The notes under the pieces are model-generated. The model was not told the origin of the DNA and ran no database searches. It worked only from the letters and a program-made list of their open reading frames with translations. The position numbers and the translations under genes were made by a program. Shown in pieces: positions 30,707 through 38,553 of a DNA stretch of 47,187 nt. The stretch comes from Prevotella sp. (GTDB lineage: Bacteria; Bacteroidota; Bacteroidia; Bacteroidales; Bacteroidaceae). Within the stretch, counting starts at the first letter, position 1; every line of letters begins with the position of its first letter. The stretch covers positions 1 to 47,187 of the forward strand of contig JAFZSI010000001.1 of the NCBI GenBank assembly GCA_017619445.1. Reading direction: 5' to 3'.

Positions 30707-32773
30707 TCACCCTACTTGGCTTCCGGGCTTTACGTCTTTGGTGGTGGTGACCACGCTGAGGCTCTCGTCGGCATCTACTGCGCTGAGAATCATTCCCTGG
30801 CTCTCGACACCCATCATCTTGCGCGGCGCGAAGTTGGCCACAAACAGAATGCGCTTGCCGATGAGCTCCTCGGGATTCTCGTAAAAAGCGGCGATGCCCG
30901 AGCAAATGGTGCGCGGCTGGCCGCTGCCGTCGTCGATGGTGAACTGCAACAGCTTCTTTGATTTCTTCACCCGCTGGCAGTCGGTCACCAGTCCCACGCG
31001 GATGTCGAGCTTCTCAAACTCCTCGAAGCTCACCGTTTCCTTTATGGGCTCAGGCTTCCATGCTGCGGCCTCGTTGGCCCGCTTGGTGGCTTCGAGCTTG
31101 TCGAGCTGACGCTGAATCACTTCATCGTCAATTTTCTCGAACAGCAGTTCGGGCTCGCCCAGCTGGTGGCCAGGTTTCAGAATGTCGGTGTCGCCCAGCT
31201 GATTCCAGTCGAAAGTCTCAACGTTGATCATCTGGCGCAGCTTCTTTGACGAGAATGGCAGGAAGGGCTCGAAGGCGATGGCCAGGTTTGCCGTCAGCTG
31301 CAGGCAGATGCTGAGAATGGTTTCCACGCGCTTGGGGTCTGTCTTCCACACTTTCCACGGCTCGCACTCGGTGATGTATCGGTTGCCGATGCGTGCCAGG
31401 TTCATGGCCTCCTTCTGTGCGTCGCGGAACTTGAACTGGTCGAGCATTTGCTCAACTTTCTGTTTCACGTCTTTGAACTCGTCCAAGGCCTGACGGTCAA
31501 CCTCCTGCAGCTCACCGCAGGCAGGCACCACACCCGCAAAATATTTCTTGGTCAGTTGCAGGGCACGGTTCACGAAGTTGCCATAGACGGCCACCAGCTC
31601 GTTGTTGTTGCGTTCCTGGAAGTCCTTCCAAGTAAAGTTGTTGTCCTTCGTCTCGGGCGCATTGGCCGTCAGTACGTAGCGCAGCACGTCCTGTTTGCCG
31701 GGCATGTCCTCCAGATACTCATGCAGCCACACTGCCCAGTTTCTGGAAGTGCTTATTTTGTCGTTCTCAAGGTTCAGGAACTCGTTGGCGGGCACGTTGT
31801 CGGGCATGATATACTTGCCGTGCGCCTTCATCATCACGGGGAAGATGATGCAGTGGAACACGATGTTGTCCTTGCCGATGAAGTGCACCAGCCGTGTGTC
31901 CTCGTCCTGCCACCACTGCTGCCACGAGCCCCATCGCTCGGGGTCGCTCTCGCACAGCTCCTTGGTGTTGCTCACATAGCCAATAGGCGCGTCAAACCAC
32001 ACGTAGAGCACCTTGCCCTCGGCACCCTCTACGGGCACGGGGATGCCCCAGTCCAGGTCGCGCGTCATGGCGCGTGGCTGCAGGTCCATGTCTAACCAGC
32101 TCTTGCACTGACCATACACATTGCTGCGCCACTCCTTGTGGTCCTCCAGAATCCACTTTTTGAGCCACTCCTGATATTCGTTCAGCGGCAGATACCAGTT
32201 CTTCGTCTCGCGCAGCACGGGCGTGGAGCCGCTGATGGTGCTCTTGGGGTTAATCAGCTCCGTGGGCGAGAGGTCGCGTCCGCACTTCTCGCACTGGTCG
32301 CCGTAGGCACCCTCGTTGTGACAGTACGGGCACTCGCCCGTCACGTAGCGGTCGGCCAGAAACTGTCGGGCCTCCTCGTCGTAGAGCTGCGTGGTGGTTT
32401 CCTCCGTCAGCTTGCCCTCGTCGTAGAGTTTCTTGAACCATTCGGCGGCAAACTTGTGGTGAGTCTCCGAGGTGGTGCGGCTATAGATGTCAAACGAGAT
32501 GCCAAACTCCTCAAACGACCGTTTGATGAGCCCGTGGTAGCGGTCAACCACATCCTGCGGCGAAATGCCCTCCTTGCGGGCGCGGATGGTGATGGGCACA
32601 CCGTGCTCATCGCTGCCGCCGATGAACATCACCTGCCGTTTCTTCAGTCTCAGATAGCGCACGTAGATGTCTGCCGGCACATACACCCCAGCCAGATGCC
32701 CGATGTGCACACCCCCGTTGGCGTAGGGCAGAGCCGAAGTCACCGTGATGCGCTTATAATTCCTCTTCGTCAT
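30707..32773 (-). CDS. metG: Methionyl-tRNA synthetase
   Basis: A 688-residue class I synthetase that attaches methionine to tRNA-Met. The HIGH motif is His23-His26 in [10 protein letters not shown]. The zinc knuckle [18 protein letters not shown] follows at about 145-162, and the KMSKS-type loop reads [13 protein letters not shown], a common variant in this group. The anticodon-binding helices come next, and an EMAP/Trbp111-like tRNA-binding domain ends the protein (about 585-688; [40 protein letters not shown]). Full length for the dimeric type. Its promoter lies within a repeat about 50 bp upstream. Confidence 0.98.
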   Translation of the reverse strand: MTKRNYKRITVTSALPYANGGVHIGHLAGVYVPADIYVRYLRLKKRQVMFIGGSDEHGVPITIRARKEGISPQDVVDRYHGLIKRSFEEFGISFDIYSRTTSETHHKFAAEWFKKLYDEGKLTEETTTQLYDEEARQFLADRYVTGECPYCHNEGAYGDQCEKCGRDLSPTELINPKSTISGSTPVLRETKNWYLPLNEYQEWLKKWILEDHKEWRSNVYGQCKSWLDMDLQPRAMTRDLDWGIPVPVEGAEGKVLYVWFDAPIGYVSNTKELCESDPERWGSWQQWWQDEDTRLVHFIGKDNIVFHCIIFPVMMKAHGKYIMPDNVPANEFLNLENDKISTSRNWAVWLHEYLEDMPGKQDVLRYVLTANAPETKDNNFTWKDFQERNNNELVAVYGNFVNRALQLTKKYFAGVVPACGELQEVDRQALDEFKDVKQKVEQMLDQFKFRDAQKEAMNLARIGNRYITECEPWKVWKTDPKRVETILSICLQLTANLAIAFEPFLPFSSKKLRQMINVETFDWNQLGDTDILKPGHQLGEPELLFEKIDDEVIQRQLDKLEATKRANEAAAWKPEPIKETVSFEEFEKLDIRVGLVTDCQRVKKSKKLLQFTIDDGSGQPRTICSGIAAFYENPEELIGKRILFVANFAPRKMMGVESQGMILSAVDADESLSVVTTTKDVKPGSQVG

Positions 32774-32816
32774 GATTCTTTATGTAAAACTGATGGTTGT
32801 CTTTACAAATACTCGG

Positions 32817-32889
32817 TGCAAAGGTACGATTAAGTGAGCGAAAATGCAAATTTATTTGCAATTTTCCGAACGTGAGTACCTTCGACAAG
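32817..32889. repeat. Variable-stem hairpin repeat with built-in promoter box (copy 2)
   Basis: Left flank TGCAAAGGTACGATTAAGTG then AGCG, stem GAAAATGCAAAT / ATTTGCAATTTTC, right flank CCGAACGTGAGTACCTTCGA. The flanks match 9313-9387 almost base for base while the stem is unrelated. A degenerate half copy (CAAAGGTGCAATTAAGCGAG) follows at 32893. Confidence 0.78.
32819..32826 (-). promoter_or_regulatory. Predicted -7 box of metG
   Basis: The minus strand reads TACCTTTG then CA, about 46 bp before metG, within the flank of a variable-stem hairpin repeat. ATTTG in the stem, about 20 bp upstream, could be the -33 element. Confidence 0.65.
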
Positions 32890-32939
32890 GGTCAAAGGTG
32901 CAATTAAGCGAGAAAAAACCAAAAGAATCGAGAGCTTTT

Positions 32940-33122
32940 TTGCCAAACCTTCACTTTGTGTTCATAAACCTACACTTTACGACAATAACTCTATGCTTTA
33001 TGGTTGAATTTTCTAAAGAATTTGATGCCAACCCAAATGTTACGCTCAAATTCTTTAGAAAATTCATTCATAAACCCGCACTTTACAACCGTAAACTGTA
33101 TGTTTGCGCTCGTAAACCATTT
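32940..33122. repeat. Array of degenerate ~22-nt units (copy 3)
   Basis: Units such as CACTTTGTGTTCATAAACC, CACTTTACGACAATAACTC and GCACTTTACAACCGTAAACT, plus an inverted pair GAATTTTCTAAAGAATTTGA / CAAATTCTTTAGAAAATTCA around AACCCAAATGTTACGCT. No gene is seen in 32774-33137. Confidence 0.6.
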
Positions 33123-33137
33123 CGTCGCGCAGGGCAA

Positions 33138-33926
33138 CTACGGCTCTGGAGTCATGCGGGCGGGCTCGCCGCTGGGCAAGATGCCCTGATAGACACAGGG
33201 GGCAACGCCCTGCGACTCCCATACCCAGACGTCGCGGCCGAAGAATTCTTTGGTAGATTTGGCAAGCTTCTGTGCTTTGTCGCGGCTGTAATAGCAGTCG
33301 AGGCACAGGCGGTAGATGGTCTTGCCTTTGTCGGTGGTGCGGTAGATACAGTTGCCGTCGAGCGCATCGGGCAGCACCTCAGTAGATTGCTTCGCCTTTG
33401 CAAGGTCGGTGAAGCTGCCAAGCACCACGTAATACACCTTGCGGCCCTTGGCCTCGGGAACGTTTGTAGATAGTTCCTCCAAGCCTCTCAGCTCAGCGTA
33501 GTTGCCGTTCACATAGCCTTCCACGCCGTGGTATTTCACGTTGTGCCACTTGCTGGTAGAGCCCAAATACTCAGCCCCCTCGCCGCCGGTGGTCAGCTTG
33601 CCCACAATCTTTGAGCCGGGAACGGGCATCTCGCGGATGTTCAGGAATCCGTCCTCAGCAATGCTATAAACTATCGGCTTTGCCGTGGCCGAAGGGGGTG
33701 TTCCGAAGCCGCTGGCACCCACCATGCCGTCGGGTTCTTTGGCCTCGGCATCATCCATGTCGGTGGTTGTTTGGGTGTTGGGTGTTAGGTGTTGGGTGTT
33801 GGCGTTCTGTTCAACGGTTTGCTCCTCCGCTTCTTCCTTTTGTTGAGGCTGTGAGGAGTTTTTTTCTTTGCACCCACAGGTAAGTGCTATGAGTGCCATC
33901 AATAATATAAGACTTTTCTTCTTCAT
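33138..33926 (-). CDS. Lipoprotein with SH3-like and SPOR-like domains
   Basis: A 262-residue lipoprotein starting at MKKKSLILL (ATG 33926; the longer open frame overlaps the neighbouring gene and lacks a signal peptide). The lipobox is LTCGC. After a low-complexity linker comes a bacterial SH3-like domain (about 75-145; EDGFLNIREMPVPGSKIVGK, WHNVKYHGVEGYVNGNYAEL) and then a SPOR-like repeat (about 160-240; KVYYVVLGSFTDLAKAKQST) that in other proteins binds stripped peptidoglycan. A cell-envelope or wall-associated role is likely. The linker contains NANTQHLTPNTQ, encoded by a repeat also found in the next gene upstream. Confidence 0.78.
   Translation of the reverse strand: MKKKSLILLMALIALTCGCKEKNSSQPQQKEEAEEQTVEQNANTQHLTPNTQTTTDMDDAEAKEPDGMVGASGFGTPPSATAKPIVYSIAEDGFLNIREMPVPGSKIVGKLTTGGEGAEYLGSTSKWHNVKYHGVEGYVNGNYAELRGLEELSTNVPEAKGRKVYYVVLGSFTDLAKAKQSTEVLPDALDGNCIYRTTDKGKTIYRLCLDCYYSRDKAQKLAKSTKEFFGRDVWVWESQGVAPCVYQGILPSGEPARMTPEP
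33772..33802. repeat. GGTGTTGGGTGTT repeat, in frame in a lipoprotein (copy 1)
   Basis: Begins TGGGTGTTGGGTGTTAGGTG; identical over 31 nt to 34349-34379. Translated on the minus strand as NTQHLTPNTQ. Confidence 0.8.
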
Positions 33927-33951
33927 GGGTGATTGGTCGTTTGGTCGTTTT

Positions 33952-34557
33952 TTAGTCGAAATGGAAGTGGAAGTCGAGCTTAGCCCCTTTCGCGCTTGTG
34001 AAGATACCATCATAAGACTGGAAGTAGTGAGAGCCGCCCTCATCCATCTCCACCTCTTCCTCATTGAAAGTGCCCTTGAATTGTCCGATGTACTGCTCTT
34101 TTATGTAGGCGTTGATGACGCACGAGCCGCTCTTGGGGTCGTAGGACACCAGCTTCAGCTGTCGCCGCTCGCCGTACTCTTTGGCCTCGGCCATGTCGTA
34201 GGGAATATAGCTGCCCGTATTACCATTCATGTCGAACAGAAAGCCCGTGCCGCCCACATGCCCCCACATGCCCATGTGGACGGGATCCGGCTTTGCAGAC
34301 TTTTCCTCAGGCTCCTTTGACGTCCTGGCAGCCGTTGTGTCCTCTGGCTGGGTGTTGGGTGTTAGGTGTTGGGTGTTGGGAAGCCCCCCTGCCTCCTGGT
34401 GGGGGGTGATGTGTTGGGTATTGGCGTTAACTTGCTCAACGTCATTGCTTTTGTTGTTGTCTTTCTTGTTGCCGCATCCTGTCATAACGGTTGCAACAAG
34501 CAGCAGGATGAAAGCGCAAAACAATTCTGCCACATTTTTTCTGTTTCCTTTTTTCAT
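33952..34557 (-). CDS. Lipoprotein of unknown function
   Basis: A 201-residue lipoprotein with a signal peptide ending in VMTGC. A low-complexity linker (about 35-90) contains NANTQHITPHQEAGGLPNTQ and HLTPNTQPEDTT, encoded by in-frame repeats. The globular part (about 92-201) has GFLFDMNGNTGSYIPYDMAE, SGSCVINAYIKEQYIGQFKG and a beta-rich ending in FHFHFD; it looks like a small beta-barrel or beta-sandwich without a family I can name. The downstream gene starts 25 bp after its stop and shares the repeat-bearing linker, so the two may be translated from one message. Confidence 0.75.
   Translation of the reverse strand: MKKGNRKNVAELFCAFILLLVATVMTGCGNKKDNNKSNDVEQVNANTQHITPHQEAGGLPNTQHLTPNTQPEDTTAARTSKEPEEKSAKPDPVHMGMWGHVGGTGFLFDMNGNTGSYIPYDMAEAKEYGERRQLKLVSYDPKSGSCVINAYIKEQYIGQFKGTFNEEEVEMDEGGSHYFQSYDGIFTSAKGAKLDFHFHFD
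34349..34420. repeat. GGTGTTGGGTGTT repeat plus GC-rich palindrome, in frame (copy 2)
   Basis: The 31-nt tract at 34349-34379 equals 33772-33802. It is followed by AAGCCCCCCTGCCTCCTGGT and GGGGGG, a GC-rich palindrome, and again by a GTGTTGGGTATTGG tail. All of it is translated. Confidence 0.75.
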
Positions 34558-34629
34558 GACAATGTGTTGTTTCTTATAGACTATTATGATAATCCATCAA
34601 CTATTTTCATGTTTATTTCAGCATCATCG

Positions 34630-35751
34630 CTACTCTCTTTTTCCAGCCATTATCATGCGGGCGGCTGCGGGCGTGGCAGGGGCGGTGATGCCGGCTGTGT
34701 TCACCAACTGTTGTTCGCCGTCGATATTGAACTGCAGGGTGGCTCCGTCGGTGCGCACGTCGATGGTGACATTGTCGCCCATCACAAGCGGCAGGTTCAC
34801 GTCGCCATGACCGCCAGGGAAGCCGCAGAGCACGGGGATGTGGTACGCTGCCAGCAGTTCATGGAGCATGGCCTCAACACTCTCATAAGTAAACTCGGTT
34901 CCGCAGTCGGTGAACTCGCCGAGGATGATGCCTTTGCAGCGGTTGAGCACTCCGTTCATCTGGAGGATTCGCATTTGGCGGTCGATGTTGTGCATCGATT
35001 CCTCCACCTCCTCAACAAAGAGGATGAGGTCTTTGCCCTTTGTGGCATCGGCCTGGGTGCCGAGGTTAGGTGCAAAGGTGCAGATGTTGCCGCCCACCAG
35101 CACGCCAGAAGCTTTGCCCGTGATGTTCTGCGGGTGTCCAGGAATCTCGTAGCGGGGCACCTTGCCCAAGAGTAGGTCGCGCATTAGGGTGCTTGACTCG
35201 TCGGTACCGCCCTTGGCCAGGAACGAGCTCATCGTGCCGTGGATACTCATTACGCCGGCACGGGTCAGCAGTCCGTGTAGGGTAGAGATGTCGCTGAAGC
35301 CTACCAACCATTTGGGCGAGGCCTGCAACTCGGCCAGCGTCAGCTGGTCAATCAACTGAATGGTGCCGTATCCTCCACGGTTGCAGATGATTGCTTTGAT
35401 GCTGGGGTCGCTGAGAGCCCAGCGGATGTCGCTCACGCGCTCGGCCACAGTGCCGGCATAGCGTCCGTCCACCACCTTGCCAACGTTTGGGCCGACAACA
35501 GGTTCCAGCCCCCATGAGCGCAACACGTCGGCTGTTTTCTCCACGTTCTCCATCGGCGTGAAGTAGGAGGGCGAAATCAGCGCCACCTTGTCGCCCGCTT
35601 TCAGATAGTCGGGCTTCACGCAGTTGAGCACTACAGGCTGGTCGGGGGTTCCCACCACGCTGTCATCATCGTCGCTGCAAGATGTGAAAACACATGCTCC
35701 ACAGAAGGTGAAGACGGCAGTGAGCATCAAAATTCTTAATTGTCTTACCAT
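34630..35751 (-). CDS. S66-family LD-carboxypeptidase-like lipoprotein
   Basis: A 373-residue lipoprotein (lipobox VFTSC, then SDDDDS) of peptidase family S66. S66 LD-carboxypeptidases remove the terminal D-Ala from tetrapeptides during cell-wall recycling; relatives also act in microcin resistance. Visible family segments are KVALISPSYF, CNRGGYGTIQLID, VGFSDISTLHGLL (region of the catalytic Ser), FVEEVEESMHNIDRQMRIL (catalytic Glu) and CGFPGGHGDVNLPLVMG (catalytic His). A lipoprotein form, outside the cytoplasm, is less usual for this family and suggests use on peptidoglycan fragments in the periplasm or at the surface. Gene order: downstream of yifB on the same strand, 23 bp away. Confidence 0.88.
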   Translation of the reverse strand: MVRQLRILMLTAVFTFCGACVFTSCSDDDDSVVGTPDQPVVLNCVKPDYLKAGDKVALISPSYFTPMENVEKTADVLRSWGLEPVVGPNVGKVVDGRYAGTVAERVSDIRWALSDPSIKAIICNRGGYGTIQLIDQLTLAELQASPKWLVGFSDISTLHGLLTRAGVMSIHGTMSSFLAKGGTDESSTLMRDLLLGKVPRYEIPGHPQNITGKASGVLVGGNICTFAPNLGTQADATKGKDLILFVEEVEESMHNIDRQMRILQMNGVLNRCKGIILGEFTDCGTEFTYESVEAMLHELLAAYHIPVLCGFPGGHGDVNLPLVMGDNVTIDVRTDGATLQFNIDGEQQLVNTAGITAPATPAAARMIMAGKRE

Positions 35752-35774
35752 GATATATAATCTTTTATTGTTTT

Positions 35775-37316
35775 TTACCTCTCAGCCCAGTCGCCACGGT
35801 CGAGCTGGCGGTAACCGATGGCTTCGGCAATGTGGTGGGACTGCACGCGGTCGGAGCCTTCAAGGTCTGCGATGGTGCGGGCCACCTTGAGGATGCGGCT
35901 GTAGGCACGGGCAGAGAGACTGAACTTTTGCATGGCCATGCGGAGCATTTCGAGCGAGGCGTCGTCGGGCTCAGCATATTGGTGAATCATTCGCTCGGTC
36001 ATTTGGGCGTTGCAGTGGATGCCCCGGTGCTGGCTGAAGCGTTCTTCCTGTCGCTGCCTTGCTGCGATGACGCGGCTGCGGATGGTGTCGGAAGGCTCGC
36101 CAGGAGCGGTTTTCGAGATGTCTTTGAAGGGTACGGGAGTAATTTCGATTTGGATGTCGATGCGGTCGAGCAGAGGGCCGCTGATTTTGTTCATGTAACG
36201 CTGAATCTGTCCGGGCGTGCACACGCAATGGTGGGTGGGGTCGCCGTAGTAGCCGCACGGACAGGGGTTCATGGATGCCACGAACATGAAGGAGCACGGG
36301 TATTCGAGCGTGTATTTGGCTCGGCTGATGGTGATGCGGCGGTCTTCCAAGGGTTGGCGTAGCACTTCGAGTGTCTGTTTGTTGAACTCAGGCAGCTCGT
36401 CAAGAAAGAGCACACCATTGTGAGCCAGGCTTATTTCTCCTGGCTGTGGGGTTGCTCCGCCTCCAACAAGTGCCACTTGCGAAATGGTGTGGTGGGGAGA
36501 GCGGAACGGTCGCAGGGAAATGAGTCCGGTGTCGCGCGACAGTTTGCCTGCTATGCTGTGAATTTGTGTGGTTTCAAGGCTCTCAGAAAGTGAGAGCGGC
36601 GGCAGGATGCTGGGCAGACGCTTGGCCAGCATCGACTTGCCGGAGCCTGGTGGCCCAATCATAATCAGGTTGTGTCCGCCAGCGGCGGCCACTTCGAGTG
36701 CGCGCTTCACATTCTCTTGTCCGCGCACATCGGCAAAGTCGAGGTCGTGTTTGGCCTGTTGCTCGTAAAACTCGCGACGGGTATCGATAATGGTGGGTTC
36801 GAATTGCTTGGCGCCGTTGAGAAACTGAACAACGTCAAGCAGGGTGTCCATGCCATAAACTTCGAGGTTGTTCACCACGGCAGCTTCATGCACGTTTTGG
36901 CTTGGCACAATGAGTCCTTTGAATTTCTCGGCTCTGGCGCGGATGGCGATGGGCAACGCGCCACGAACGGGCTGCAGCCGTCCGTCAAGTCCTAACTCGC
37001 CCACCAGCATATAGTCTGCCAGCCGTTCTGCGTTCATCTCCTCGTTGGCGGCAATGATGCCGATGGCCACGGGCAGGTCGTAGCTGCTGCCTTCCTTCTT
37101 GATGTCGGCAGGAGCCAGGTTGATGGTAATGTCGGCTGTGGGGAATCTGAAGCCAGAGTTCTGCATGGCGGCCACAATGCGGTCTTTGCTCTCCCGTACG
37201 GCGGTGTCGCCCAGTCCTGTGAGGTGGTAGAGCACGCCCTTTGTGATATGCACTTCTACGGTAACGGTGGTTACTTGGAGTCCGTTGACGGCAGCGCAGA
37301 ATGTTTTTACGAGCAT
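35775..37316 (-). CDS. YifB/ComM-type Mg-chelatase-like AAA ATPase
   Basis: A 513-residue protein starting at MLVKTFCAAVNG (ATG 37316; the longer frame runs into the upstream gene's end). The N-terminal ChlI-like fold (about 1-185) is followed by an AAA+ domain with Walker A GPPGSGKS (221-228) and FLDELPEFN (Walker B). A Cys cluster (CPCGYYGDPTHHCVC) and a C-terminal helical domain (RILKVARTIADLEGSD) complete the family pattern. ComM relatives extend branches during natural transformation as a helicase; the role in this organism is not known. It follows the thioredoxin-fold gene by 16 bp, so they are probably co-transcribed. Confidence 0.95.
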   Translation of the reverse strand: MLVKTFCAAVNGLQVTTVTVEVHITKGVLYHLTGLGDTAVRESKDRIVAAMQNSGFRFPTADITINLAPADIKKEGSSYDLPVAIGIIAANEEMNAERLADYMLVGELGLDGRLQPVRGALPIAIRARAEKFKGLIVPSQNVHEAAVVNNLEVYGMDTLLDVVQFLNGAKQFEPTIIDTRREFYEQQAKHDLDFADVRGQENVKRALEVAAAGGHNLIMIGPPGSGKSMLAKRLPSILPPLSLSESLETTQIHSIAGKLSRDTGLISLRPFRSPHHTISQVALVGGGATPQPGEISLAHNGVLFLDELPEFNKQTLEVLRQPLEDRRITISRAKYTLEYPCSFMFVASMNPCPCGYYGDPTHHCVCTPGQIQRYMNKISGPLLDRIDIQIEITPVPFKDISKTAPGEPSDTIRSRVIAARQRQEERFSQHRGIHCNAQMTERMIHQYAEPDDASLEMLRMAMQKFSLSARAYSRILKVARTIADLEGSDRVQSHHIAEAIGYRQLDRGDWAER

Positions 37317-37332
37317 GGTATTGGTTGTGGTT

Positions 37333-38442
37333 TTATTTTTGGAGTTGTCGGTTGAGCTCGTCAATCATTTGTTGTGTGGGTAGGCCGTGTGCTGTGATGC
37401 GTCCGCTTTTGCTGATGATGATGTTGTCGCCGATGCCCCGTATTCCGAGTTTGCTGATGAGCGGTCCGTTGAACAGTTGTCCGTCGCAGATGTGTGGCCA
37501 TGTGAGGGTGTCGCGGTCGGCATTGGTGTTGCAGTCGCGCGGGGTGGCCTCGATGCAGATGCCCATGATTTGCAACTGTGTGGGATTTTTTCGCTGTATG
37601 GCTTTCAGACGGCGTTGCATGCTCATGCTCTCGTAGTTCCATGTTGCCCAGACGTAGATGAGGCCGGTCTTGCCTTTGAAGTTTTCGGTGCTGATGACGC
37701 GCCCCTTGGAGTCTGTGGCGGCAAAACGGGGCAGGCTGGTGTTTTCTTCAGCGTTGCTGAGGGCTTCAAGTTTCTTGCTGATACTAAGGAGCGAACCGCT
37801 GAACGCAGGATTTTTGTTGTCTGCCATTTCTTTCATCATGGGTTCGATGAGCAGTTTTGCCTGTTTGTAGTCTGGCTGTTGTGCCATGATGAAAAACTTG
37901 CGCAGCAGGAACACGCTGACCGGTGAGCGAGGATTGGCTTTTATGAACGCTGCTGCCTGTTGGCGCGCTTCAGGAGGCGACACGTTGGCGATGCGCTTGC
38001 GGAACGTGGTCATCTGCTCGTTCTCATCGGTGCCGCTCACTTCCATTTCCTTGAGGTTGGCGGCGTTGGCGCGGATGTCAACCGATTTTCCTGGCTCGGC
38101 AAATACGGGTTGCTCGGAAAAATTGGGGAACACGAGCATGAGCGTCTGTGGGTCGGTGCATTCTATCTCGCGTGAGAACCGTCCGCCCTGCACCTTGATG
38201 GTGTCGATGTTTGAGTTGCCACCGTCTAATGCATAGACATAGAACTCACCCTGGTTGAGGTTGAGGAAACGTCCGGCAATCTTAAAATGATGGCTGTCTG
38301 TTCCGCACGAAACCAGTACCAGGGCTCCCCAGAGGAGAGAGGAAAGAAGGAGGAATGCATAATGCTTAATGCATAATGCATAATGCTTAATGCATAATTT
38401 TTCACTGTCGTTCAACAACTCGTCATAATTCATAATTATCAA
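37333..38442 (-). CDS. Thioredoxin-fold lipoprotein with DUF4369-like domain, lacks CxxC
   Basis: A protein of up to 369 residues; the start is uncertain (38442 or MNYDEL at 38433). The lipobox is LVLVSC. A DUF4369-like domain (about 50-140; FKIAGRFLNLNQGEFYVYAL) precedes a TlpA/AhpC-like thioredoxin fold (about 235-369; FKGKTGLIYVWATWNYESMS, DNIIISKSGRITAHGLPT). In active members the segment after WATW holds CxxC; here it reads WNYES, so both Cys are absent and disulfide exchange is unlikely. The N-terminal part before the lipobox contains CIKHYALCIKHYA, encoded by ATGCATTAAGCATT repeats, and LLLSSLLWGAL, possibly from a GC-rich palindrome. Confidence 0.8.
   Translation of the reverse strand: MIIMNYDELLNDSEKLCIKHYALCIKHYAFLLLSSLLWGALVLVSCGTDSHHFKIAGRFLNLNQGEFYVYALDGGNSNIDTIKVQGGRFSREIECTDPQTLMLVFPNFSEQPVFAEPGKSVDIRANAANLKEMEVSGTDENEQMTTFRKRIANVSPPEARQQAAAFIKANPRSPVSVFLLRKFFIMAQQPDYKQAKLLIEPMMKEMADNKNPAFSGSLLSISKKLEALSNAEENTSLPRFAATDSKGRVISTENFKGKTGLIYVWATWNYESMSMQRRLKAIQRKNPTQLQIMGICIEATPRDCNTNADRDTLTWPHICDGQLFNGPLISKLGIRGIGDNIIISKSGRITAHGLPTQQMIDELNRQLQK
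38353..38398. repeat. AATGCATAATGCTT tandem tract in a signal peptide
   Basis: About five units of AATGCATAATGC or AATGCTTAATGC, translated on the minus strand as LCIKHYALCIKHYA. The unit is itself nearly palindromic. Confidence 0.7.
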
Positions 38443-38553
38443 CTCTCAACTCTCAATAGTATTGTCAGTTAACTCCCGGAGCGGTTGAAAACCGCGATAA
38501 CTTCAGTTAACTCCAGATAACTCCAAGAATAATTCAGGATTATCAATTGTCAA

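Noticed and set aside
33004-33189. Small open frame across the 22-nt unit array
   Set aside because: Its peptide is only the translated repeat and it runs into the 3' end of a minus-strand gene; no start signal.
33927-34064. Upstream extension of the SH3/SPOR lipoprotein frame
   Set aside because: It overlaps the upstream lipoprotein gene and places the signal peptide in the middle; MKKKSLILL at 33926 is better.
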